Positions 16,037 to 24,675 of a stretch of 33,649 nt of DNA are shown one piece after another. The stretch's first letter is position 1. Every line of letters begins with the position of its first letter. The translations under genes were made by a program, and so were the position numbers. Source of the DNA: Leptolyngbyaceae cyanobacterium RM1_406_9 (GTDB taxonomy: Bacteria; Cyanobacteriota; Cyanobacteriia; Elainellales; Elainellaceae); NCBI GenBank assembly GCA_012033355.1, contig JAAUQZ010000024.1:1-33649 (forward strand), in the 5' to 3' direction. Below the pieces are notes generated by a model, which worked only from the letters and a program-made list of their open reading frames with translations, had not been told where the DNA came from and searched no databases.

Positions 16037-16678
16037 ATGACATCTTCTTCATCAGTTGCTGTTCGAGAGCTTCCACTTTTTCCGCTGTCTGAAGTAGTAC
16101 TATTTCCGGACAAGCCGCTTCCACTCCACATTTTTGAGTTTCGCTATCGGATTATGATGAACACCATACTGCAAAGCGATCGCCGCTTTGGGGTTTTAAT
16201 GGTTGATCCGGTAGAAGGTAAAGTTGCGAAGGTTGGCTGCTGTGCAGAGATTGTTCATTTCCAGCGCCTTCCGGATGACCGCATGAAAATTATGACGATG
16301 GGGCAGCAGCGGTTTCGCATTCTTGAATATGTCCGTGAAAAGCCTTACTATGTCGGACTGGTCGAATGGATCGAAGACCAGCCAACCGATAAAGATCTAA
16401 AGACCTTATCAACTGAAGTTGATAAGCTCCTGCGAGACGTTGTTCATCTCTCTGCAAAGCTAACAGGGCAAGAGATTGAACTACCTGATGATGTTCCTGA
16501 TCTGCCCATTGAGCTGTCCTACTGGGTTGCCAGCAACCTCTACGGTGTAGCGATGGAACAGCAAGCTCTTCTGGAAATGCAGGACACAGCGGCTCGTCTA
16601 GAGCGTGAAGCTGAAATTTTAACTTCTACTCGTAACCATTTGGCGGCTAGAACTGCTTTGAAAGATGCTTTGAAGTGA
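16037..16678 (+). CDS. Stand-alone Lon N-terminal (LonN/PUA-like) domain protein
   Basis: A 213-residue protein built around the substrate-binding N-terminal domain of Lon protease: RELPLFPLSEVVLFPDKPLPLHIFEFRYRIMM (about 9-40), then FGVLMVDP, GCCAEI and FRILEYVREKPYYVGLVEWIED. The AAA+ and Ser-Lys protease domains are absent. The tail (about 160-213) is helical and charged, possibly coiled coil. Such proteins are widespread in cyanobacteria and plastids, and their molecular role is not established. I chose the ATG at 16037 because the upstream in-frame residues, back to 15962, lack resemblance. Its 3' end converges on pheA with only 23 bases between the stops. Confidence 0.87.
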   Translation: MTSSSSVAVRELPLFPLSEVVLFPDKPLPLHIFEFRYRIMMNTILQSDRRFGVLMVDPVEGKVAKVGCCAEIVHFQRLPDDRMKIMTMGQQRFRILEYVREKPYYVGLVEWIEDQPTDKDLKTLSTEVDKLLRDVVHLSAKLTGQEIELPDDVPDLPIELSYWVASNLYGVAMEQQALLEMQDTAARLEREAEILTSTRNHLAARTALKDALK

Positions 16679-16701
16679 AGCAAGGCTAGCTTACTAGTCG
16701 C

Positions 16702-17541
16702 CTAAGCGGGGAGAATCGTGTAGCTGCCAAAGATTTTCAGGGTTTCTGCACAATCGCTAAGTTCTGTCAGAGCAGATTGCGTCGCTGGATCTTTTGCGTC
16801 GGCTTCAACGTCGATAAAGAAAAGGTATTCTCCAAGCGATCGCTTAGTAGGGCGAGATTCTATTCGACTCAAGTTGATGCCTCGTTCTGCAAAAGATTGA
16901 AGCGGTCTGACTAATGCTCCTGGTAGATTAGCGGAAAAGCTAAAGGCTAGCGAGGTGTGGCTGCCTCCTGGAGATGGCTGCAAACTCAATACCCAGAACC
17001 GGGTGCAGTTATCAGGGTAGTCATTGACCGGACAAGCCAAAATAGGCAACTTGTGGAGCTGAGCAGCCCGCTTAGACGAGATTGCTCCAATCGTAGGGTC
17101 TTGCTCAAGATATTGCAGAGCCTCTGTCGTAGAGTTTGTGGGAATAAGTTGTACATTGGGCAAAGCCTTTTCCAGCCAGCCTTGACACTGGGCTAGAGCT
17201 TGGGGATGAGAATAAATAGTTTGAATTTGCTCTAAAATTGGACTATGGGACATGAGAGCATGAAAGATAGGTAGCACCAGAGCCTTCTGAATCCGCAGGG
17301 TGTCAAGCTGCCAAAGGGTATCTAGGGTGACTGTCACACTGCCTTCAATTGAGTTTTCGACCGGAGCTACTACAAAATCGGTCTCTCCAGATGCCGCTGC
17401 CCTCAGCGTTTGGGTAATGCTGGGATAGGGACAGAGTAAAGATTCTTCCTTAGTTACTTCTAGCAACCACTTACCCCAAGTCAGGGCTGCTGCTTCAGCG
17501 TAGGTTCCTGGAGATCCGAGATAGGCAATCGATCGCGCCAT
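16702..17541 (-). CDS. pheA: Prephenate dehydratase
   Basis: A 279-residue enzyme converting prephenate to phenylpyruvate in phenylalanine synthesis. The catalytic domain opens with SIAYLGSPGTYAEAAA and contains ENSIEGSV (62-69) and the essential TRF motif (180-182, in DNCTRFWVL). A C-terminal ACT domain (about 195-275) carries the ESRP motif (228-231), which binds phenylalanine for feedback inhibition in this family. There is no fused chorismate mutase, as usual in cyanobacteria. The ATG at 17541 places MARSIAYLG at the family start; the frame runs open 25 codons further upstream without resemblance. It diverges from the DUF1997 gene across about 190 bases. Confidence 0.94.
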   Translation of the reverse strand: MARSIAYLGSPGTYAEAAALTWGKWLLEVTKEESLLCPYPSITQTLRAAASGETDFVVAPVENSIEGSVTVTLDTLWQLDTLRIQKALVLPIFHALMSHSPILEQIQTIYSHPQALAQCQGWLEKALPNVQLIPTNSTTEALQYLEQDPTIGAISSKRAAQLHKLPILACPVNDYPDNCTRFWVLSLQPSPGGSHTSLAFSFSANLPGALVRPLQSFAERGINLSRIESRPTKRSLGEYLFFIDVEADAKDPATQSALTELSDCAETLKIFGSYTILPA

Positions 17542-17731
17542 AGCTGATAAATAAATATTGGAGAGCAACTCTTTGAAAATAGAAGTGAAATAATTAAAAC
17601 TTTCTATTAAGGACAATCAGGTCTAAGCTATTAAAACACCTATACTTCGTAAGATTAAGGTTGTTTTCTGGGAAAGTATGTAAAATTTAGTTAACGCGTA
17701 GGGAAGCATTCAACCATTCTTTAATCGTCTT

Positions 17732-18319
17732 ATGCCTATCCGATTTAACGCCTCCCAGTCCGTTGAAATTGCTATAGCGGATCAGCCCATCCCAATTCAG
17801 CACTATTTGCGTCAGCCCCAGCGTTTAGTCAAGGCGCTGGTCGATCCAAATCGAATCGAGCAGTTGAGTTCAGAAAACTTTCGCTTGAAGATGCGTCCTC
17901 TGAACTTTATGATGCTTAAGGTTCAACCCACCGTTGACATGAGAATCTGGGCAGAGCCAAATGGCATGATTCGGGTGGAGTCACTGGCTTGCGAAATTCG
18001 AGGGGTGGAGTACATAAACCAGAGATTTGACCTTAATCTTGCTGGGCAGTTGACCCCGCAGTTAAAGGACAACACAACCTACCTTGTGGGTAGAGCAGAT
18101 CTAGAGGTACTGGTTGAGTTGCCGCCGCCCTTGCTGTTTACGCCAAAGCCGCTGCTAGAAGCAACAGGCAATGGTTTGCTGCGGAGTGTTTTGCTCACTA
18201 TCAAGCAACGGCTACTGCACCAGCTTTTGTCCGATTACCGCACTTGGGCTGTTGCTCAGAAGGAAGAGGTCGTACCAGGAAGGCGATCGCTCCTATCTCC
18301 TAATACACCTATTGCTTAG
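17732..18319 (+). CDS. DUF1997 family protein
   Basis: A 195-residue protein of DUF1997, a family of cyanobacteria and plastid-bearing eukaryotes with no settled function. Visible traits: an early PIPIQHYLRQPQRLVKALVDPNRIEQL segment, FRLKMRPLNFMMLKVQPTVDMRIW, and a beta-rich core with EIRGVEYINQRFDLNLAGQL. It ends in a helical segment with LLPPLLFTPK-like hydrophobic residues (VELPPPLLFTPKPLLEATGN). No signal peptide or membrane segment is evident. The overall pattern recalls lipid- or ligand-binding folds, but I would not assign a ligand. It is placed between pheA and rnhB, and converges on rnhB with a 4-base gap. Confidence 0.85.
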   Translation: MPIRFNASQSVEIAIADQPIPIQHYLRQPQRLVKALVDPNRIEQLSSENFRLKMRPLNFMMLKVQPTVDMRIWAEPNGMIRVESLACEIRGVEYINQRFDLNLAGQLTPQLKDNTTYLVGRADLEVLVELPPPLLFTPKPLLEATGNGLLRSVLLTIKQRLLHQLLSDYRTWAVAQKEEVVPGRRSLLSPNTPIA

Positions 18320-18323
18320 CTGC

Positions 18324-18980
18324 TCAGCACATTTCCAAAGTGCATTTCTGAGTTATTGCAATAGCTTTACAGGGGCTAAACGACAAACGATGCTGTCGGC
18401 TAGCTCCTAGCTGTTTTAGACCTAACTTATGCTTGGCAGTGCCGTACCCCTTATTTGTTGCCAGATCGTATCCTGGATATTTAGCAGCAAGTCTAACGAT
18501 CAGCGCATCTCGCCAAACTTTTGCAAGAATACTAGCAGCGGCGATCGCCGCCGATTGCTGATCACCCTTCACTAGAGTTTGATGAGGCATCGGCAAACCC
18601 TGGACCCTTTGATTACCGTCTATTAGACAAAAATTGGGTTGGGGGTTCAGTCGCAGAATGGCGCGGCGCATAGACAGCAACGACGCTTGCAGAATGTTTA
18701 GCCGATCGATTTCTTGAACTGAGGCAATACCGATTTGGTAGTCCGTCGCTAAAATTTTGATCTGCTTAGCAAGCAGCTCTCTCTGCGAAGGAGGAAGCTG
18801 CTTGCTGTCTGCTAGACCTGCATTGAGTAAATCAGCCTCAGCCCAGTGTGACAAGATGACTGCGGCTGAAACGACCGGACCAAACAAAGCTCCTCGACCT
18901 ACTTCATCAACTCCAGCAACAAGCTGAAAATTGTTAGATGCCTCAGGTAGCTTCAAATGGTTCAACCGCAATTGAGTCAT
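18324..18980 (-). CDS. rnhB: Ribonuclease HII
   Basis: A 218-residue RNase HII that cuts the RNA strand of RNA-DNA hybrids and single ribonucleotides in DNA, useful for primer removal and ribonucleotide repair. The DEDD active-site residues are visible: D25 and E26 in AGVDEVGRG, D121 in CLIDGNQRV and D140 in VKGDQQSAAIAAASILAKV. The ATG at 18980 lies only two bases after the rne stop, so the two are almost certainly one transcript and translationally coupled. This rne-rnhB order is conserved in cyanobacteria. Its 3' end faces DUF1997 with a 4-base gap and no hairpin. Confidence 0.95.
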   Translation of the reverse strand: MTQLRLNHLKLPEASNNFQLVAGVDEVGRGALFGPVVSAAVILSHWAEADLLNAGLADSKQLPPSQRELLAKQIKILATDYQIGIASVQEIDRLNILQASLLSMRRAILRLNPQPNFCLIDGNQRVQGLPMPHQTLVKGDQQSAAIAAASILAKVWRDALIVRLAAKYPGYDLATNKGYGTAKHKLGLKQLGASRQHRLSFSPCKAIAITQKCTLEMC

Positions 18981-18982
18981 AG

Positions 18983-21031
18983 CTAACTATCAACCACTGC
19001 ATTCGCAGCATTTTCTGACTCAACAGCCGAGGAACGGCGGCGACGGCGGCGAGACGAGCCATTTCCATCCGCAGCATCGGTACTAACCTCAGGAACCGTC
19101 ATCTCAAGTGACGGCTCTGGTTCCAATGAAGTCGAACCTACATTTGCTTCATCATTAGCAGAAAAGCTCGATCGAGACGGAGGAGCTTCCTCTGCTTCAG
19201 ACTGCATAAATGCGTCAGGTGGAAAGATTGTTGTTACCGTTGCTCCGTTGTTAACGCGGGAACTCTCCCCGGGCAATGTAACCGTAACGACAGCAGACTT
19301 CGGATCTTTCACTTCCTCAGTTGCTAGCACTAGAGGCGAAACGCCCATCAAGGCGTAGACATCTTGTTCTTCGAGCGTCATTTCAACTTGAATAACCTGA
19401 GGAGGTTCAGCAGCAGGCTTGTCTCGTCGATTGGATGAGCGACTTCGATCAGGCTTTTCGCTTCGATTCTCCTTAGGAATTAAGGTAGGCAGTACCGTCT
19501 CTTCGGCTACAGGTAGTTCAGACTCAGTGTCAGGTTCTGCTCGAACAGAGCCACCCACTCTCGCAACTGGTTCTCCAACTCGAATCCGACTGCGGCGACG
19601 GCGACGGTTATTAGCTCCACCCCGCTCCTGGTAGCTAGGATGGTTGGTTAGGTCTAGCTCCTGCAAATCTTGAGACGGATCTGCGTCAAACTCATCTTTT
19701 TGACCGTCCCAGTTCTCCCGTAGCTGCGGTGTGCGGTTCTCAGGCGCAGCATATTCACGAGTTGGCTCAACAAACTCTTGAAGCTGACGCTCTGATTCAC
19801 CTGGAAGATGAACTAGATGACCCAATCCACCGCAGGTTGGGCAGGTTCGCCCAAACAGTTCGTAAATGTTTTGCCCCTGACGTTTGCGGGTTAACTCGAC
19901 TAGACCTAGCTCAGAAAGTTGAGCGATTTGAGGTCTGGCTTTATCTGCTCTCAGAGCCTTGTTGAACTGCTCCAAAACTTGCAGTTGGTCGCGACGGGAA
20001 TCCATGTCAATAAAATCGACAATGATGACTCCAGCAATATTGCGAAGGCGCAGTTGTCGCGCAATTTCAACGGCGGCTTCAGAATTTGTCCACAAAACCG
20101 TTTCACGCGCCGTTGCCGATCGGGTAAAAGAGCCAGAGTTCACATCAATGACGGTCAATGCCTCTGTCCGTTCAATGATGATATAGCCACCGGAGGGCAG
20201 ATCGACTCTGGGTTTAAGCGCTTCCCGAATCGCTGCGTTGACGCGGAAATATTCCAGAATTGAAGCGCGATCGCGGTGATGATCTACTAGTACGCCCTGA
20301 GGTGCCCTACCGCCACTCCAGCTAACTAAGTGCTGCTTGACCCGCTTCATTCCAGTGTGAGAATCAACCACAATCCGATTCACATCAGCGCTGTAAACAT
20401 CCCTTAGAACCCGCTGAATAAAATCGTCATCGCGATTTAACAGGCTGGGTGGGCGGGTTGTCACCGCTTCTTGCTGAATATTCTCCCATTGCTTTTGCAG
20501 AGCTTCTAAGTCTTCAATGATGGCTTCTTCTGCTACACCCTCAGCTTCAGTACGAACGAGTAACCCCATACCAGCGGGTTTGATCAGGACTGCTAACGCT
20601 CGCAAGCGGTTGCGCTCATTCTCGTTACGAATGCGGCGCGACAGATTAACGCCTCGACCAAACGGCATGAGTACGAGATAACGTCCTGGAAGACTAATGT
20701 TTCCAGTCAAGCGAGGGCCCTTGTTACCCGTCGGCTCCTTCATGACCTGCACCAACACCTTTTGCTGGGGTGCCAACAGTTCAGTAATGGAACCAGCGGC
20801 ACGCTTTAACCTGAGCGGGCCTAAATCTGTTACGTGGATGAATCCATTGCGCTCAGCATCTCCAATGTTGACAAAGGCAGCGTCGATTCCAGGTAGTACA
20901 TTCTCGACTACACCTAAATAAATATCGCCAACTTGATGGCTACCTGTTGCAACGATAAGTTCCTGAATTTGGTCTTCTGAAAAAACAGCAGCAATCCGGT
21001 GCTGTTCGGCAATAATAATTTGCTTCGGCAT
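18983..21031 (-). CDS. rne: Ribonuclease E/G, cyanobacterial RNase E
   Basis: A 682-residue endoribonuclease central to mRNA decay and rRNA/tRNA processing. It has an S1 RNA-binding region (about 35-95, GDIYLGVVENVLPGIDAAFVNIG), a 5'-sensor/RNase H-like region, and the DNase I-like catalytic part with metal ligands D296 (TVIDVNSG) and D339 (IIVDFIDMD). The Zn-link cysteines are C397 and C400 (CPTCGG). After about 420 the chain is acidic, disordered and low in complexity, with an Arg-rich patch (NNRRRRRSRIRVG). Near the end is RRRRRRSSA (661-669), the cyanobacterial nonapeptide known to dock polynucleotide phosphorylase. It is followed by rnhB and preceded by a long leader, consistent with self-regulation as in other bacteria. 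Confidence 0.96.
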   Translation of the reverse strand: MPKQIIIAEQHRIAAVFSEDQIQELIVATGSHQVGDIYLGVVENVLPGIDAAFVNIGDAERNGFIHVTDLGPLRLKRAAGSITELLAPQQKVLVQVMKEPTGNKGPRLTGNISLPGRYLVLMPFGRGVNLSRRIRNENERNRLRALAVLIKPAGMGLLVRTEAEGVAEEAIIEDLEALQKQWENIQQEAVTTRPPSLLNRDDDFIQRVLRDVYSADVNRIVVDSHTGMKRVKQHLVSWSGGRAPQGVLVDHHRDRASILEYFRVNAAIREALKPRVDLPSGGYIIIERTEALTVIDVNSGSFTRSATARETVLWTNSEAAVEIARQLRLRNIAGVIIVDFIDMDSRRDQLQVLEQFNKALRADKARPQIAQLSELGLVELTRKRQGQNIYELFGRTCPTCGGLGHLVHLPGESERQLQEFVEPTREYAAPENRTPQLRENWDGQKDEFDADPSQDLQELDLTNHPSYQERGGANNRRRRRSRIRVGEPVARVGGSVRAEPDTESELPVAEETVLPTLIPKENRSEKPDRSRSSNRRDKPAAEPPQVIQVEMTLEEQDVYALMGVSPLVLATEEVKDPKSAVVTVTLPGESSRVNNGATVTTIFPPDAFMQSEAEEAPPSRSSFSANDEANVGSTSLEPEPSLEMTVPEVSTDAADGNGSSRRRRRRSSAVESENAANAVVDS

Positions 21032-21258
21032 TCAACTTCCTCGAATATTTACAGCAAAGCAAAAGGCACTAGCCTCATCAGCACCGCCTGCTTTCCTGGT
21101 AATAAGACAACGTGTTGGAAAAATCACAATCATGACATGGAGGCAACGAAGCTGCTCCTTATCCTTAAAACAAAACTATCAAGAGACTCAGCAACCCCAG
21201 AATGGCTGAATCCCCCAAACAAACCTCGAACCCACAGCCATCTAAATCAAACCTGGAA

Positions 21259-21287
21259 AGATGCCCTCCGCTGGGAGTTAGGCATCT
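21259..21287 (-). promoter_or_regulatory. Stable hairpin in the rne leader
   Basis: On the minus strand AGATGCC pairs with GGCATCT (plus-strand arms 21281-21287 and 21259-21265), and an inner CTCC/GGAG stem sits above a three-base bulge. It lies about 230 bases upstream of the rne ATG, within the predicted leader. Enteric rne leaders use hairpins to sense RNase E level, so this is a candidate for the same role, by analogy only. Confidence 0.5.
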
Positions 21288-21407
21288 GTGATGAACCAGG
21301 GGGTGAACGGAAAGCCTTGCAGAAGCAGACTGCGCCCTACCTGCGTTGCCGATTAAACCACTGGCAACCCTGAAGGCTCTCAATCCACAACAGCTTCTTT
21401 GAATTGA

Positions 21408-21413
21408 ATTATA
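21408..21413 (-). promoter_or_regulatory. Candidate -10 box for rne
   Basis: A perfect TATAAT on the minus strand, about 375 bases before the rne start and after the end of the radical SAM gene. No good -35 lies 17 bases upstream. If used, the rne leader would be about 370 nt. Confidence 0.45.
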
Positions 21414-21489
21414 GCGTGGAGAAGCGATAACGCCACTAGAAGTAAGAAATTTGTGGGAGGTTAGAGGTTTGAACACATCCAGCAACCCA

Positions 21490-24243
21490 TTACTCAACCC
21501 CTACGGAAGACAAGAAGAGTTGGCTTCGATGGGTATGCAGCAGTTGAAACTGTCGTTGAGCTATTTGCTCTAGCATATACACTATCTGCTCTGGGCGCAT
21601 CAAACTGCCGTCATTGCGACAGCTACCTACATATCGGAGAATGGCTTGAGATTCAGCCTGATGATGCAGAATATCGGAAGGCAAGCCCTGAGAAGCTGCG
21701 TCTCCGACTAGGGACAGTTCGAATAGGCGATCGCACAAATTAACCTGCTTTACCTTGCCCGATTTTGTGGTCTGCTCCAAATAAATTTCTTTTGCCCCTT
21801 TGACCATTTCTATCCAGTCCTGCCACTGTGCCGCCAACAAAGGCGTGGACTCAGAAGAGCTGTCAGTCAGGGCATGAACCGCAATATAGTACTCTGCCCG
21901 CTCTAGCAGCTTAGTGGCAGACGCGGCAGTGGGGGCGATCGCTTCTACTCGGTAAACTGGTACATCTGCTGGCAAAGCAGCTACCAACCTTTCCTGAAAC
22001 TCAGCCAAATCTACGGTTTGAGTCAGTTCAAAGTCTACTATCTCACTCGAACTGCTTGCCCCAAGCGACAGAGCATTAGCAATTGAAATTCGGGGAGAAG
22101 GATGAAAACCCCCCGTAAAAGCGATGGGTAGAGCCGCCCGCCGCACCGCCCGGTCGAATAGGCGCACCATATCCAAATGGCTTACCAGAACCATGTCACC
22201 CTGCTTGCCAAACCAAACTCGCAGCCGCTGGACTCGTTCCTGGTTTGGCTTGAAGTGTCCCTCAAACTGAGGAATTGGCAGGGGCTGAATCACCACATTG
22301 TGTCCAAAATCCGCTCCGCATACGCCACAGTGAGAGCAACCCTCGAAAGAGCAATCTGGCACGACAGCGGCTTCTAAAGCCCGCCGTAAGTCAGCTTTGA
22401 GCCACTCTTTATCAATACCTGTATCGATATGATCCCACGGCAAGGGAGCATCGAGGGAAGGATGAGGGATAGGGGATGGGAGAGGCTTTTCTATTAAAGT
22501 AGAAGAATTTTCGGGTTGACTCGCCGGGTTGCTGTTTAGACTGTTATTCGACTGCGATGTCCCTTCTATCAAGTTCCATTCACCGCTTTCAACCTGGCGA
22601 TATTTCCAGGTTAGCCCTGATTCAGCGATCGCCTGTGTCCAAGCAGCAAAAGCGCGATCGAGACTTTCCCACCAAGCGTCCATTCCGGCACCCAGTTCCC
22701 AAGCACGACGAATGACGACAGAGAGACGGCGATCGCCTCGCCCAACGAAATCTTCCATCGCTGAAAGCCGCACGTCGGTAAAATTAGCTTTCAGTCCCCG
22801 AATCGTCCGAAATTCCTGGCGCAGGAGCTTCTGCTTGCGCTCAAACTCAGACGTTGAAACCGAATGCCACTGAAACGGAGTGTGCGGTTTGGGCGTGAAG
22901 TTGGAAATGGTTACGTTAAAGCTTAACTTCCGCCTACCTGGGGTGCTGCACTCCTGCTGAAGCCACCGAATTGTCTCGGCAATACCGAATACATCAACAT
23001 CTGTCTCTCCAGGCAGTCCAATCATAAAATAGAGCTTAACCTTATCCCACCCTTGCTCGTGGGCAGTTTTAACACCCCGCAGCAATTCCTCATTAGTTAA
23101 TCCCTTATTAATGATGTCCCGCATTCTCTGGGTGCCAGCTTCGGGAGCAAAGGTCAGGCTCCCCTGCCGGTTTCCCCTCAAAATATTGGCAATATTTTCA
23201 TCAAACCGATCGACTCGCTGACTGGGCAGAGACAGTGAAATGTTCTCGTTCTTGAGTCGATTTTTGATCTCCATGCCGACCGCAGGCAAAGCCAAATAGT
23301 CAGAGCAGCTTAACGACAAAAGCGAAAACTCACTGTAGCCCGTCGCTCTCATTCCTTGCTCAATCGCTTCTACAACCTGCTCTGGCTCAACGTCACGGGC
23401 AGGGCGAGTCAGCATACCGGGTTGGCAAAAGCGACAGCCACGAGTGCAGCCTCGACGGATTTCGATGACAAGACGATCGTGTACTGTCTCAATATAAGGA
23501 ACCAAACCCATTGAATAAGCAGGCATGGGGTCGGCAACCCGTCGCAAGATTCGATTTGGTACATCAGGTCGGTTCGGCTGAACGGAGCCGTCCGTACTCA
23601 TGCTGTAAAACTGCGGTACGTAGACTCCAGGCACCTGTGCCAAGTCTAGCAACAGCGCTTCTCGACTGAGTCCGGCGGCTTTGCCTTCTTCCAATACCAG
23701 ACCGACCTCGGGTAATAGCTCTTCTCCGTCTCCCAGAGCAATAAAGTCAAAGAAGTCAGCGTAAGGCTCCGGGTTAGAAGTGGCAGTTTGTCCACCCGCA
23801 AAAATTAGCGGATAGCGATGACCTGCCGGATTAGCTCCTCTTTCCTGCCAGGTGAGGGGAATACCAGCCAGATCCAGCATTTCCAGAATGTTGGTAGCTC
23901 CTAGCTCATAGCTAAGGCTAAATCCTAAAATATCAAATTCGGTTAGCGATCGCCTTGACTCAACTGCAAACAGCGGAGTTTTGGCTTGCCGCAGCTTAGC
24001 AGATAGGTCAGGCGCAGGTAGATAGGCGCGATCGCACAACTGCCTGGGCTGAGCATTTAAGATGCTGTAGAGAATGACGTGTCCCAAGTTTGAAGCACCC
24101 ACCTCATAAACTTCGGGATAGGTCAATACCCAACGCACCGCTGATGTATTCCAATCCTTATGAACTGCACCTAACTCGTTGCCCAAGTAACGGGCAGGTC
24201 TAGCAATTTCTGGGGATAACAACTTTTCAACCGCAACCGTCAC
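21490..24243 (-). CDS. TIGR03960-type B12-binding radical SAM protein with DUF2344 domain
   Basis: A 917-residue protein. An N-terminal B12-binding-like Rossmann region (about 30-200, including FAGGQTATSNPEP) precedes the radical SAM core with the C-x3-C-x2-C cluster motif at C266, C270 and C273 (GCTRGCRFCQPG). A low-complexity Ser/Asn/Pro linker (about 563-600) leads to a second cysteine group at C631, C636, C639 and C642 (CSFEGCSHCGVC). The C-terminal DUF2344 domain starts near 671 (RLRVWFGKQGDMVLVSHLD). The family is common in bacteria, often next to rne as here, which suggests a role in RNA or ribosome modification; the reaction is not established. The GTG start at 24243 is the first in frame, and the rne promoter region follows the stop. 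Confidence 0.9.
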   Translation of the reverse strand: MTVAVEKLLSPEIARPARYLGNELGAVHKDWNTSAVRWVLTYPEVYEVGASNLGHVILYSILNAQPRQLCDRAYLPAPDLSAKLRQAKTPLFAVESRRSLTEFDILGFSLSYELGATNILEMLDLAGIPLTWQERGANPAGHRYPLIFAGGQTATSNPEPYADFFDFIALGDGEELLPEVGLVLEEGKAAGLSREALLLDLAQVPGVYVPQFYSMSTDGSVQPNRPDVPNRILRRVADPMPAYSMGLVPYIETVHDRLVIEIRRGCTRGCRFCQPGMLTRPARDVEPEQVVEAIEQGMRATGYSEFSLLSLSCSDYLALPAVGMEIKNRLKNENISLSLPSQRVDRFDENIANILRGNRQGSLTFAPEAGTQRMRDIINKGLTNEELLRGVKTAHEQGWDKVKLYFMIGLPGETDVDVFGIAETIRWLQQECSTPGRRKLSFNVTISNFTPKPHTPFQWHSVSTSEFERKQKLLRQEFRTIRGLKANFTDVRLSAMEDFVGRGDRRLSVVIRRAWELGAGMDAWWESLDRAFAAWTQAIAESGLTWKYRQVESGEWNLIEGTSQSNNSLNSNPASQPENSSTLIEKPLPSPIPHPSLDAPLPWDHIDTGIDKEWLKADLRRALEAAVVPDCSFEGCSHCGVCGADFGHNVVIQPLPIPQFEGHFKPNQERVQRLRVWFGKQGDMVLVSHLDMVRLFDRAVRRAALPIAFTGGFHPSPRISIANALSLGASSSSEIVDFELTQTVDLAEFQERLVAALPADVPVYRVEAIAPTAASATKLLERAEYYIAVHALTDSSSESTPLLAAQWQDWIEMVKGAKEIYLEQTTKSGKVKQVNLCDRLFELSLVGDAASQGLPSDILHHQAESQAILRYVGSCRNDGSLMRPEQIVYMLEQIAQRQFQLLHTHRSQLFLSSVGVE

Positions 24244-24399
24244 AGTAAGTTCAATTCCAGCGCTAGGACTAAGCTTTACTCATCCACTATACTGGACGTT
24301 CCAGAAATCAATCCAATCCTTTGGATTGCTGTTACTTCCTTCCCCCCGTTGATGATCAGGTACTAAGAGTCGTGAATTAAGTAGAGGTGTACATTTTGT

Positions 24400-24422
24400 G
24401 GGGTGGGTGTCTTACCCGCCCC
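24400..24422. repeat. GC-rich hairpin repeat
   Basis: GGGGTGGGT (24400-24408), loop GTCTT, then ACCCGCCCC (24414-24422): a 9-bp stem with one T-G pair. Its GGTGGGTGTCTTACCC core resembles the GGATGGGCATCTTGCCC repeat at 6838, so the two may belong to one family. Confidence 0.6.
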
Positions 24423-24453
24423 GCAGGTTATTTAATCCATGATCCTAAGAGAT

Positions 24454-24490
24454 TAGGGATGTACTCCAGTTAAGCTGGGATCCATCCCTA
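24454..24490. repeat. Nested hairpin repeat
   Basis: TAGGGATG (24454-24461) pairs with CATCCCTA (24483-24490), and an inner TCCAG/CTGGGA stem fills the loop. It lies in the 430-base gap between the radical SAM and STAS genes, 31 bases after the preceding hairpin. Confidence 0.55.
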
Positions 24491-24596
24491 CATTCCTTAG
24501 AGGGTCGCGAACCTAACTGCGTCTCCTTGTAGAACAGCCTCAGTAGGGCTGCATTGGATGTTGCAAAGCTAAAATCAGTCTGACTCAATAGCACTA

Positions 24597-24632
24597 GCGC
24601 CAGATCAACAAGGGGTGAACGCGATCTGGCGC
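24597..24632 (-). terminator. Hairpin downstream of the STAS gene
   Basis: GCGCCAGATC (24597-24606) pairs perfectly with GATCTGGCGC (24623-24632) across a 16-nt loop. It lies 44 bases after the stop of the minus-strand STAS gene. There is no U-run on either side, so termination is likely but not assured. Confidence 0.5.
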
Positions 24633-24675
24633 AGCAAATATGCAGGAACCGTCAAAAGGTACTGAAGGAAGCAAT

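Noticed and set aside
21215-21245. T-arm-like GGTTCGAGG on the minus strand, possible tRNA
   Set aside because: The flanking bases do not form a T-stem and no acceptor or anticodon arm is present.
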